Assembly (NCBI RefSeq): GCF_000699445.3
Contig: NC_067196.1
Coordinates: 33,252,616-33,316,615, forward strand
DNA: 64,000 nt
Direction: 5' to 3'
From: Schistosoma haematobium
Lineage: Eukaryota; Platyhelminthes; Trematoda; Strigeidida; Schistosomatidae
The notes under the pieces are model-generated. The model was not told the DNA's origin. It did not search any database and was given only the letters and a program-made list of their open reading frames with translations. The position numbers were made by a program, and so were the translations under genes. Positions 34,801-45,027 of this stretch are shown one piece after another (within the stretch, counting starts at the first letter, position 1; each line of letters starts with the position of its first letter).

Positions 34801-37800
34801 TTTTATTTGTGTAATTCAGTTGGCCAATTATTTTTAATGCAATACTTCCTCGGTTTTACAAACTATAATTCTAGTTTATTTGGCATGAGTATTTTATATA
34901 ATATACTACATGGTCAAGATTGGCGATCAACCTTAATATTTCCACGTGTAGCTTATTGTTATGCACCAGTAAAACACTTGGGTACAAAAGTTAACACTGC
35001 TACAGCTCAGTGTGTCTTACCGGTAAATATGTTAAATGAAAAAATTTACATATTTCTCTGGTGGTGGATTCTATTAGTTTGTGTAGTAAATTTTCACAGT
35101 CTACTTCGATGGTGTTTACAATTCGCCTGTCAAAATCGTGGCTGTCAGTTTGTGATAAACTACATTAAATTGTCGAATGTTTTAACTTCATCCGAATTAT
35201 ATTTTGCTGAGAAATTCGCACGTAAATTCTTACGACGTGATGGAATGTTCCTGCTACGCATGCTTGCATTGAATGCTGGTGAAATGGTCACGTCTGATAT
35301 TGTCAATGAAATGTGGTTGAATTACCGTAGAATTGTCGTTGAGCCGGTGGTTGAAAATCATAAACATCATAGTCAGAGATTAAATCCTAATGAATCTAGT
35401 TGGGATAGAGGGTCAAAAACTGATTCTTCAACTATGACAAATGAAAATGGATACTTGGGTACATCTGAGTCATCAGAACTAAAGAATAATAAACAGGATA
35501 ATGAGAAAGCGAGTATTGAGCTGATAGACCTACCTGGAAGATAGTCCTGTGTTTAAATAATGTTTCTTTATGTATGCATGTGCTTGTTTTTGGGTTTTTA
35601 GTTTCTCGATTTAATTTCGAATAAATGATATGATTGAGAGAAACCAAACTACCGGTGACTTGAGAATGTTTAAGACGCTTCTAATTTTTCAGATTTTCCT
35701 TTCAGTTTGTGCCTTCTTTTTCGTTAAATGCATTTTTCATTTCCATCGTCCATAACAAGACGATGACTAAGATTATAATAATATTAATTTTTTGAGACTT
35801 ATTGACGTGCATCATGCTGACAATGTCATTATTACTACTAAAATTGTTATAAGTAGCCATTTTTGCCAAATAAAAATATAGAATACAATGGATTTTTTCA
35901 TACTATAATGAAAAAGATAACAAATCAAATTTACTTACTTTTCTTTATTGTCTTAAGAGAGAGGGACTTTCACATCAATGCGTCTGTTGAACATTTGATA
36001 ACATTGCACTTTCAGTTTGACAATATGATGTATACATGCACTTAAAGTCATTCTTTTTGGTAATTTAAACTAGTTAGTGATAATTCATGTTGTTTTACGA
36101 TATATCTGGGGATGAATCAATTGGTAACAAGTGTAAATTTTTGGCTTTTGCATGTTGGTGAACTAGTCAACATCATTCATTTTTATTTAGTGAAATAAAT
36201 GTTTTGCTTGAGGACGAAAATGTATCTTCACTTCATAAAACTAACTTCTCGACCAGTTTTTATGTAACTCACAATGGTCATAAATGCTGTGGTATAAGGC
36301 TATTATTCACCAACTTATGTTTATCACTTAAACCAGTATGAAATAAGATATTTACACAATGGTGATCTTAATTAGAGACTTCATAAAATCGTGAATTAAT
36401 TGAAGTCCGAAACATGGACAGTTAGATATCTCTACGGTGGGTTAGCAGTATTAGGCTCACCAAAGCTACTTGGTGTTTCTTGGTTTGAACATACAGATGA
36501 CTATGGACACGAAAGAGCACCAAGATCTTTGGTTTAAATGGATCAGTTGTTGACGGAAATTGCTTTCAGAATAAACAAAACCACATTAAGCAAACTTATT
36601 TATGAGTTGGTTTAGTACTGTACTTTTAAGTGTCCCGGGCTTGTTAACAACCAGGTATAACTTTCACATATTCCACCATAACAATCATCTGCATAAATCA
36701 GTGAGATAAATTGTATATACACAGCATTTTTCATCTGTCTATACCTCATGTGCACTAGTTCATTCAATATTATGATTACTCAAGCTATTGTTTGAAAAAA
36801 ATGTATCAAACAAAACACTAACATAATGCCACTTCGTTGGTAGGCTATTAATATATCTGAAAGGGTACTATAAACATACATAATTAGTTTGCTTGTAGTC
36901 TTCTCTCATACACATGCAACTCACGAAATAGATGCTATAGTGACTAAACCTATGCATATCAACCAATGAAATAATCAGTTCGCCGTATTCAGTCGAAACT
37001 TAGAACAGCAATTGTTATTCAGATTACAATTCCGAGCTCTGGATTTTTCAACAAACCATTTGCATATTGGGAGGGTCTACTTATCAACGACACCAGAAAA
37101 TGGGTTGTTTTGTATTATTGATTTACTAATCCATTAGAAAATCGAGTGTTAAGGAATTCCGTCACGTGGATATTTACTACTGAGAATGTTTTATGATCTA
37201 GCGTATAAACCTAGCCATACCTTCATACAAAACTCAGGCTCAGCTGACAGTGAATCAGTAATCAATTTGGAAAATGTTACTTTTAGATATACAAACCGAA
37301 AAAGTTACATTAAACCACTGTGTAGTACGACTACTTTTTAATTAATAAGGTGTAACCATTCAAATAATAGGTTGCATTAATCATGAGTGCATTAAATTTT
37401 CTCCGCTTATAGATTGCATTACTATACATTTTTAGATAATGATAGTTAATAATGAAAACGACGAGAGAACTTTTGTCTTGTCTGAAGCGTTCCAGTTGAA
37501 ATGATCATAATTTCAATAATTTTTTTATGACTTAAGTCTACTGTTTACTACTCCAAAATATCGAATGTATTATGGTGGCTCGCTTTCTATGATAATATAC
37601 TAGACATAATTCACATGATTAAACTGATAATTTTAGTCATAGAATCAGTCATATACAAAAAACAAAACAACTAACCGACTGACTGAATGCAATAATATGT
37701 ACCATGCTGAACAAAATATACAATCAAATTAGAATAAAAATGACTAATTTGTCAGTCAACCAGCCAATAGTAGATGATGAAATGAAGGTCGCAAAGTAAC

Positions 37801-38897
37801 CACTGGTTATTTGACTTTATCATTCATAACGAAATGCTTGATATTACACGAATATTCAGTGAAATATCCCTTATTTTGCATTACATTTAACCATGCAAAT
37901 TTTATGTATTCATTTTTTTGCAAACATAAATTTCATCTAGGATTTTTCTGTTTTCTTTATTTAGCAACGTGAATACCATCATGGATTATGGCCTCGAGTA
38001 CGTCGTCGAATGAAAAAATGGGGTTATTTATTCTTCATAAGTAAACGTCTTGGGACACGATTATTTGGAATTTATTTATTCATCAAATGTCTTTATTTAT
38101 TAAATGCAATCGGACAAATATTTATGATGCAATCATTTCTTGGTTTAAAATCAAATTATACATTATTTGGTATAACTATATCTAGAAATATTTTAGCTGG
38201 TCTCGATTGGGAAGTGACAATGATTTTTCCACGTGTTGGATTTTGTTTAGTTCCATTAAAACATTTTGGGTCTAATAATTATGCAACAGCACAATGTGTT
38301 CTACCAGTAAATATGCTTAATGAACGTATTTATATGTTTCTATGGTTTTGGATTGTTCTCACTGCAACAATTACAGCTATCAGTATACCAGCGTGGTTTA
38401 CACGTATGAGTTATGAAAAATCACGTACACGTTTTATAAAAAAATATTTAAAACTTGGTGAACAAGTTAGTAGGAAAGATAGATATATGGTAGAAAAATT
38501 TACCGTATTATTTTTACGTAATGATGGTGTTTTTCTACTGCGTATGATTGCTATCAATGCCGGTGAATTGATTTGTTCTGAAATAGTTTGTCAGTTATGG
38601 CATATATTTCGTGAAAAATATTTTTATCGTGATTTAACACGTTGTAAACGTGGTTGCGATGAAATGCATCATTTAGGCTTGAGATTATCTCGTGGTATTG
38701 TCAATTTAAAAGAAAGGTATTCCAAAGAAAATAAAATTAAATTGGAAGCTACAGCTTCAGCACCTCCACTTACTGATGCACCTCTTGGAACAGATGAAGA
38801 CGAAGGTGGTTACGCTGATGATGATGAAGATGAACAGAAAGATATAAAAAAACATTATAGTAAAAAATATTCATGGGAACAAAAAGAGTCCGTTTAA
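25001..38897 (+). CDS. Innexin (gap junction / hemichannel subunit) with two alternative C-terminal exons
   Basis: Forms intercellular gap junctions or hemichannels in the plasma membrane. Shared exons 25001-25313 and 27400-27611 give residues 1-175: N-terminal helix, TM1 (about 29-48), first extracellular loop with Cys56 and Cys75, the innexin signature YYQWVP (106-111) and TM2. They end in phase 0 after Gln. Two downstream exons both begin in phase 0 with CAA: 34483-35544 (353 residues, isoform about 528) and 37965-38897 (310 residues, isoform about 485). Each encodes TM3, a second extracellular loop with two Cys, TM4 and a C-terminal tail, so each alone completes a four-TM innexin. Family members are usually about 350-500 residues. 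No second copy of the N-terminal exons lies between, so alternative last-exon splicing is the simplest reading. The protein motifs leave little doubt about the family. Confidence 0.93.
25314..27399. other. Innexin intron 1 with one SINE
   Basis: No exon recognised. It contains the composite SINE at 26778-26962 next to a short AT run. Confidence 0.55.
26778..26962 (+). repeat. SMα-type SINE with inverted end, hairpin-forming
   Basis: The left part (26778-26846) is SINE tail in reverse orientation (ATCAGTATAGGGTTGTGGAG, GAGATCATGAGCCGACCAAT). The right part (26847-26962) is forward: box B (GGTTCGAGTCCC), decayed hammerhead (core CCGAGAA) and tail (GGTGGTCTAGG). The two tail pieces can pair over about 28 bases. 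Confidence 0.75.
27400..27611 (+). CDS. Innexin exon 2, YYQWVP signature and TM2
   Basis: The acceptor TTTTATGTAG and donor GTAAGT (27612) bound 212 bases. It completes the split Leu codon, then gives YYQWVPFVLGLQCILFYLP, the diagnostic innexin motif and TM2, and the start of the cytoplasmic loop (KMVQHLAKTLEQLLFQ). It ends in phase 0, compatible with both downstream exons. Confidence 0.95.
28813..28846. repeat. AT dinucleotide microsatellite
   Basis: About 16 uninterrupted AT units within innexin intron 2. Confidence 0.92.
32066..32163 (-). repeat. Dispersed repeat of unknown family, copy 2
   Basis: Its reverse complement matches 9267-9360. Internally, GGAGTTTTGTTCTCTGA faces TCAGGGAAGAAAAACTCC, so one strand can fold into an imperfect hairpin of about 17 pairs. 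Confidence 0.55.
32855..32945 (-). repeat. Hammerhead-type SINE fragment, reverse orientation
   Basis: Reverse complement: leader TGCAGCTACATCCAG, a full hammerhead, then GGATTCCATTGCTAGCTACT, the family tail. The tRNA-like head is not recognisable in this copy. Confidence 0.8.
32865..32930 (-). ncRNA. Hammerhead ribozyme, intact core
   Basis: On the minus strand: canonical CTGATGA (32916 to 32910), GAAA (32893 to 32890), stem I CCAG/CTGG (32920-32917 with 32881-32878) and cleavage triplet GTC (32884 to 32882), with cleavage predicted after 32882. Stem II is GTCCTG/CAGAAC with one C-A mismatch. Stem III is minimal (ACGCGCGT). All core bases match the consensus. Confidence 0.78.
33655..33775 (-). 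repeat. SMα-type SINE tail fragment, reverse orientation
   Basis: Contains AAATCATGAACCGATCTACG and GAAAACGTGGAAGCACCGGA, the reverse of the common tail, then loses similarity near 33775. Confidence 0.6.
34483..35544 (+). CDS. Innexin alternative terminal exon A
   Basis: Follows a GGATTTTAG acceptor and runs 353 codons to TAG. It begins with a long, charged cytoplasmic-loop segment (about 95 residues, with an acidic DGENDDTDIEDNE stretch), then TM3 (near 34750-34830), extracellular loop 2 with Cys at FPRVAYCYAP and TAQCVLPVNM, TM4 (FLWWWILLVCVV) and a polar Ser/Asn/Glu-rich tail ending LPGR. A second AG six bases on (CAACAG) would remove two Gln residues. AATAAA lies 76 bases after the stop. 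It is homologous to exon B but clearly diverged. Confidence 0.92.
   Translation, partial: QQKKRLVSKSYHLHKRRSDFDSCINIAPNVSGQTSTTAARYHSDKTKNDRFHDEIVRFNDGENDDTDIEDNEISRVTRRYRNTVNILKCVRYTGTFLSLIYLLVKLFYLCNSVGQLFLMQYFLGFTNYNSSLFGMSILYNILHGQDWRSTLIFPRVAYCYAPVKHLGTKVNTATAQCVLPVNMLNEKIYIFLWWWILLVCVVNFHSLLRWCLQFACQNRGCQFVINYIKLSNVLTSSELYFAEKFARKFLRRDGMFLLRMLALNAGEMVTSDIVNEMWLNYRRIVVEPVVENHKHHSQRLNPNESSWDRGSKTDSSTMTNENGYLGTSESSELKNNKQDNEKASIELIDLPGR
35620..35625 (+). promoter_or_regulatory. Polyadenylation signal AATAAA after innexin exon A
   Basis: AATAAA 76 bases after the exon A stop. It supports exon A being a true terminal exon with its own 3' end. Confidence 0.55.
35626..37964. other. Between innexin exons A and B
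   Basis: AT-rich, with no innexin N-terminal exon (no YYQW-type motif) and no other supported gene. A tRNA-like SINE remnant may lie near 36430-36510. Confidence 0.5.
37965..38897 (+). CDS. Innexin alternative terminal exon B
   Basis: Follows a strong pyrimidine tract and TTTAG acceptor and runs 310 codons to TAA. It has a short basic loop (RVRRRMKKWG), TM3, extracellular loop 2 with Cys at FPRVGFCLVP and TAQCVLPVNM, TM4 (FLWFWIVLTATITAI) and a long tail. The tail has an Ala/Pro stretch, a strongly acidic run (DEDEGGYADDDEDEQKD) and a C-terminal ESV that could be a PDZ-type ligand (inference). Loop and tail share no obvious similarity with exon A, while the membrane half is well conserved. 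Confidence 0.93.
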   Translation, partial: QREYHHGLWPRVRRRMKKWGYLFFISKRLGTRLFGIYLFIKCLYLLNAIGQIFMMQSFLGLKSNYTLFGITISRNILAGLDWEVTMIFPRVGFCLVPLKHFGSNNYATAQCVLPVNMLNERIYMFLWFWIVLTATITAISIPAWFTRMSYEKSRTRFIKKYLKLGEQVSRKDRYMVEKFTVLFLRNDGVFLLRMIAINAGELICSEIVCQLWHIFREKYFYRDLTRCKRGCDEMHHLGLRLSRGIVNLKERYSKENKIKLEATASAPPLTDAPLGTDEDEGGYADDDEDEQKDIKKHYSKKYSWEQKESV

Positions 38898-39262
38898 CTA
38901 TATTATTGTTAACACACATATCGTCACATGTAACACAGTCATAAACGTTGCTTTGAGATGTACAGATTACATATTCAGCTCATTTTTTATAAACATTTTT
39001 TAATGAAAAATATTTATTATTATTTTTTGTTACATTTGCTATTTATTAGTGAACGTATTGAAGATATCTAATGAGTTATCTTTAGTTTACTCTCCTTTTT
39101 CTTGTGTTCACTCAAGAAAACAATTTCCCCTTATTGTACAATTAACCTCATTGATTATGTTTTCTTTTTTTTTGAATTGATCAAGAGTTTATGCATTTAT
39201 GTAAATCAGTTGTAATTAAATTATTCGTCGTTATACTTTAGATATCAGTATTATTATTGACT

Positions 39263-39268
39263 AATAAA
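39263..39268 (+). promoter_or_regulatory. Polyadenylation signal AATAAA after innexin exon B
   Basis: AATAAA about 366 bases after the exon B stop; the most plausible 3' end for the longer transcript. Confidence 0.45.
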
Positions 39269-40679
39269 GATTCTCTATGAAGAAATACATAGAGAATATC
39301 ATGTAAGCGATGTCCATGGTTATGTGCCGATCACTAACTAATCGCAAAATTTATCATTCCCTAAATGAAATCCGTTAAAGCTTACTAAAGAATTTTTTCT
39401 AATCGATCTATGATAAGGGAAATAAGTATATAATCAAAAAGAAGCTGATGAGTAATGTATCACAGTATGACACTGATTAACTTTCTAAACTGATCTGTGA
39501 TTGTATTCATGTACTTTACTAAAAGGAATGAAAATATCTGTAGCATACAAACAAATGTAATTTGAACTTGCTAAATTATCAAACCTTATGTGAATTAGTT
39601 AATACAATTTATTTCATTCGTGTCGAAATACAGTAGTAAAGGAAATTTATTCTTTGAATTTCTTCCACTTAGTATTAATTGACGAAAAGAGATCATAGAT
39701 GAGGAGGGTGTCAGTAGCAGATGTCAGTAGTAAGCAAACTACGATTAACACAGACGCTGAATTGAAGGTAAATTATCCATCATAAATAAACTCTGGATAG
39801 ATGGCTATAATGGTAGATTAACCTCTCTGAAAAATAATTTATCTAACTTCTAGTAACTTTATAGTTGAACATTATTCAAACACAATCTGTACAGTATATT
39901 AATTGAGAAATTAATTTCAAACTTTGGACTAAGAAATCAGGATATCATAATTATTTGTCTCACGGAAACGTTAATGATACTTCTCTCAAAATAATATTGA
40001 GTTATTATTATCCTTGTTGTTTTGAGTTGCTGCAAAATATGGTCACTTTAATCGGTACAGTACTGTACTACGTTCATTACATTTATGGTTATCTGTATGT
40101 ATAAATACTGAAATGATTTCAACTGGTTCATGCTATTAATTTTAGATGGTAGTTCTGAAGTTTAAGACTTACGATTTATCTTAAATGTAGTCCGATAATG
40201 CTATTTAAGCTTTTCAACCATGAAAAAAAGATAAATTAATTGAAAATACGCCTTTGAAAAATGTTGTCAAACAATTTGTCGGACCAAGATTGACCAGTTA
40301 AATGGGTTATTCATGCATCTTACTGAAATAATGAAACTTATTGACCAAGTACAAGCTAGTGAACCTCACTTTGAGTTACACTTTATGCGTGAGACCGAGC
40401 GATACTACCTGTGTGTTTGAATTAAAGTTCAAATGAAACAATTAATATACGTCGAATTCAGGAGCTTCGTTCGGACGGTGAAATCGCAGAGTAAAATTAA
40501 GTACGAAAATTACGAGCGGTTCACAGTACAACTCAGAATATTAACTCATGTGTACACATCAATTCAACTTACGAAGAGACTATGATACGAGGTCTGTCGC
40601 CCAACAGCTGTAAAAAATCAAAGAAAAACTACCGTATATAACTCATTATATGTGAAAATTATATTTGAAATAATCTCAG

Positions 40680-40735
40680 TCTCGCGCGCGAACGCCTAAG
40701 CTACTAGACCACTGAGCCGGCATTCCATGGTGTTG
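40680..40735 (-). repeat. SMα-type SINE head fragment, reverse orientation
   Basis: The reverse complement reads CAACACCATGGAATGCCGGC then TCAGTGGTCTAGTAGCTTAG, matching the head at 18605-18640. Confidence 0.7.
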
Positions 40736-41490
40736 ATTGCTTAAAAAATCGTTTTGTACAACTGTATTTTCTGATTTGTTATCATAAATAATAGGCTAAA
40801 TAACTGTATACGGGAATGCTATGTGTCAAAAAAGTTTTATTTTTTATTTTTCTGCCCCTTAGAATTTGGCTTATTTGATCGGTTATGTGTTTGTTTAACT
40901 GAAACGTTTGTGAAATTGTATAGAACTAATAAACCTAATATTGTAAATAATTGTATATCATGAATTTATAATAGAAACGTATTAAGGACAACTTAAGTAA
41001 TTTGATGACATAAAAAGTATCTGACGAAACAAGTGATATGTGGTAGTGAAAGTAAAATATGATTGATTGTTGAATGTGGATAAACAGCCACAGCCTATGG
41101 ACTATCAATTATGTAATTTTTCCCTTCTTACCATTGATTTCTACTCTCAACTCACTGCTTGTAATTACATTGAATAAAGTCTTCTCGAGTGTTAGATCGG
41201 TTCTTTAATTTATGTCACGAATTCTAGTTCTAATATGATATGATTGACCTTATTAACGTATCATTGTAATATACGTGTGAGAGGGAAAATAATATTGTAA
41301 ACCATTCGTTATATAAACAAGTGATAATGTTTTCTCACTAAATGATATATCAAAAGAAAAATAGAATACACAGAAAACTAGATGGAAATAATCAATATGA
41401 GAAATCATATAATCACATAACTGAAGTATGGAGAAGTTCCTTGAAATAACCAAACTACAGTGAAATGAGTTAAGTACATAAGTATTATTC

Positions 41491-41676
41491 ATTAAATAAG
41501 AAAAAGAGAATTCAGCGAGGAAAATTTTTCGACGAAATCATTTACTTAAGCTGTACATTCGTATATGTAGTTATATGGAAAATGTATGTCTATAGGAGGA
41601 TAGAAAAATTGCATCACCAAAATGGATTCGAGGATAAATAACTAACGACGTTACGTACTAATCAAGGGGTAAGGAA
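41491..41676 (+). repeat. Dispersed repeat, copy 2
   Basis: Matches 7464-7615 over most of its length, including TTTACTTAAGCTGTACATTC. Confidence 0.65.
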
Positions 41677-43444
41677 GAAAATCGTTTATGAGTCTGATAA
41701 TAGACCACTCAGGGAGATATGTTCAAGAAGTTATGTCTGTATTCAATTATGTAAGTTACATTTTTAATTAAATGCTGTTGATAATGGTAACAACAAGTTA
41801 TTTTTAAGGAGGATAATATATTCTGGTGTAGAAATCATTAAATTTTAATAAATTTAAAGAATTTTAATATGTTCTTTTTAACTAATGAAATATTCTGAAT
41901 TATGAGAAGTACAGAAGCTATACAATTTCGCTTGGAAGAACAAGTGAATCCCAACCAGATAAGAGGAATATTATGAAATGCTTGTTTTTGAACCATTGTT
42001 AGCCAATCAATAGTTGTCCTATTTTTATTTGGATTACATGAGTAGTCTTTACATAAGTCTTATGTAAGTTATATCCAAATCTATTCTGACTGAAGTTATC
42101 CGTAACGCTTTTTATGTTCACGTAAATTGTTATATTTAGTGTCTACAGTCATTTCTGAGTTCATTAAGTGCGTGAGCGCTGCTAAGTCATGTCATTTTCA
42201 CCAGAGATTTCATTTAAAGCCTTAACTTTCAACATATTTTTGCTATTTATCCATCATGTTCGTCTGAGATGTACTGACATCCGTAGTAGACGATTTCTGA
42301 TAACTTTAGGCACTTGAAATGAAATCTTTAATGAAAATTATGTTCCAACATAAAGTATTTATCAACCAAATGAACATAAAAGAGGCCGAAAGTGGTGAAC
42401 ATCACATACTCCTTGAAAATTGAAAACGTAGATGAAATCCTTAGCTTATGTATCCTCTCCTGTTCCATTTCTCAATTCATGTTTCTGATTGATGGAAAAT
42501 GAGTTGAATGAGAAGGCCGGATCAGGAGGGAAGATATGTTAACTCTGTACCCTGAATAAAACTAAATCTGTGTCCTAGATGTTCTGAATCATTATTTAAT
42601 CCATATACTATAACCATTGAAAATGACAGTCGTTCAATCATCTGATATATTGGTTTATTCTGATTTTAACTGGTTAGTTGTTTCTAGTAATAAAAATTAT
42701 TATTCATATTAACTTCCTTTGAAAAACCTGCCTACAGATGAGAAAATAATTCTGGTTTGGCTCTGAATTTAATTGGAAACTGCAACTAACTTAAATTTCT
42801 ACTAGTCTCAGATGATTTACCTCTACTTATTTTTATGACTGTTTAATTATAGTCCCAGATTGTTGTGTTAAAATGAAGGTATTAGCGATAATTGAATTCC
42901 ACAATTGTGAAAAAGTGATGATCCATATACAAACAACAATGTCGAACAAAACGTTGTAAATATTTAACAATCACTAAAGGATTTGAGAAAGAGTTAAATA
43001 TAAAGTGGATAAAATATTCTTATTTATAACCAAACAAAAAGAAATACAAAATCAAATATACGTGACTTGAACAAGTGGATTATTCTGTTTCAGTATGATT
43101 GAACGCTGGTGGAATTTCGGTTATGGAATAACCAAACTAGAGACAAGCTGAAATACAATAAATAATGCTCATCTTATGCTGTACAGGTAACTGCAACATT
43201 ATGAAACTAGAGATGTTTGCTCTACCATACTGATACTTTCATATACTAAATTCTATGAAGATTGACTTCCAAATATATGTTAAACTCTATTTGAAAATTT
43301 GTTGTTTGTAAAATATTACTAATTGCAGGCAATAACTATGAATCTAATGAAATAAAATGAATTCATTTGATTGATTAAGAGAATGTCCATTACACTTCTT
43401 ATGATATTATTGACTTAGTTCTGATTAGTCCGTGTTAGGATATG

Positions 43445-43560
43445 TAGATAATTGTGTGAACATCGACACTAAGATGCAGATATATCCGGCCGAAGAGTCT
43501 CAAATATGGCGAAATGCTTGTGGTGTATCCCGCTCTTAGCCACAGTTCATGTATTCTATA
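43445..43560 (+). repeat. Decayed hammerhead-type SINE
   Basis: Retains the layout GATGCAGATATATCC, GAAGAGTCTCAAATATGGCG, AAATGC and a CTCTTAGCCAC tail, but the core and stems are mutated. Confidence 0.6.
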
Positions 43561-44309
43561 AAAATGCATTCATGTTATCATACAGAAATCGTTGCTATTT
43601 GCTCTCTTCAGGTTTTATTTGTATTCGGACACTGACGAAAGTGCAATAAATTACCTAACTATATCACGTTACTAATAACATTAATTTTTAAGGATAAAGA
43701 TTTTTGCATTTCATTCTTTGAATGGCTCTATACTGATTGAGTCCCATTAGGAATTATGATTAAATTAGGTTATAATGATGTGATGACGTTGAAACATGGT
43801 CTTGTTACAGTATGAATTTAAATAAATCCGTCAAAAACTAGCTTCATCAGCAATCCAGTAAACACACTGGAATAGCACTCATCATGAGATATGAAAGAAT
43901 TAAGTTTAATGTTGTATAATATATTGGATTTACTTTTTTGAGGATTCTTTAAGTAAAGAAGAAGGTCTTCTCTAGTAATTTTCACTTCCAATTAGTTTAC
44001 AGATGACTTCACTAATTCAGACCACTTAATTAAATCCCAATATCTCCTTTCTAGATTTTCTACTTCCAAGTAGAAACTATGAGAATCAGTAATCTACTAA
44101 TTGTTAAGATGATAATATGTTTTCCAGTACTTTTAACTGAAATAGTTGAAATGGCTTGTTGACTAAACGAGAAATTAAAAGTCAGATTAGTCAACAAATT
44201 GCAATTGATCTATGAAATTCGACCTACTCTAAAGGATAAGGCAAAAAATCCAATCGGTAGCTATTCAGTGATTAATCAGTCGTAGAATTCTCAGTCCGAC
44301 AGATCGGTC

Positions 44310-44392
44310 ACAACCATCTAGCTCAGTGGTAATGTATCAAGATGTGTAGCTGAATGTGGTGGGTTCCAGTTCTACAGGGGGGATGAAAAGTA
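44310..44392 (+). repeat. Possible tRNA-derived SINE head
   Basis: A box-A-like TAGCTCAGTGGTAATG and a later GGTTCCAGTTC resemble pol III promoter boxes. It cannot fold as a full tRNA by eye, so it is listed as a repeat remnant. Confidence 0.4.
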
Positions 44393-44854
44393 CGTTTTGC
44401 TAACGAGTGACAACTAACACGATTTCCTAACACGGTTTCCCGTCAAATATACCCAGCCAATCAACAGATAAAAAGATAATTCACCGTTTATACATGTGTC
44501 ATGTATATATCTTCGTAATATACGTACACATCTAAACAATAGTAAAACAGAATAATAACAAAAAGGTTACATAGAAAAGAAATATGATACAGATTATACA
44601 AAATAATTATTAACTGTACAGTAGGATTTGTTTCTGTAAAAAATATGAGATGAAGGTAGATGAAATAGTTTAAAAGATCAATTGATACATTGTATTAAGA
44701 TAAATCCACACTGAAGTACACATTTATAAAGAGATATTCGTTATGATCTCAATCAATATCTAGCTCCATTCAGTGAAAACAGATAGGGTTTATGGTAATT
44801 CGGTTTCAATGAAAATAGAAAATGGAAGACTCAGGAATATCTGTGAACTTAATT

Positions 44855-45027
44855 TCACAACATCAGTTCAATTTCGTGTTGTTGTCCAGGTGACATATCT
44901 GCTTTTCGTTTAGCCCGACGACGTTGACGTGTTATATAACAAAATAATATAATTAAGACAAGAAATAAAGCAGCAGATGAACCAAGGGCGACTTTTTCCC
45001 CGAATGTAAACCAAGCCACTGGTTGAC
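44855..45027 (-). CDS. Membrane protein last exon: TM helix and cytoplasmic tail
   Basis: The acceptor TTTTATGGTTAG is followed by GT, completing a Gly codon from the previous exon, then QPVAWFTFGEKVALGSSAAL, about 18 hydrophobic residues, RQRRRAKRKADMSPGQQHEI and a TGA at 44857-44855. Confidence 0.75.

Larger units (their letters stand above)
39269..44854. other. Intergenic region between two convergent genes
   Basis: No gene seen. It holds SINE pieces (40680-40735 reverse; 43445-43560 forward), the dispersed repeat at 41491-41676, and a tRNA-like stretch near 44310-44390. Confidence 0.5.

Noticed and set aside
43445..43560. Functional hammerhead
   Set aside because: Core and stems are mutated; only the general layout remains.
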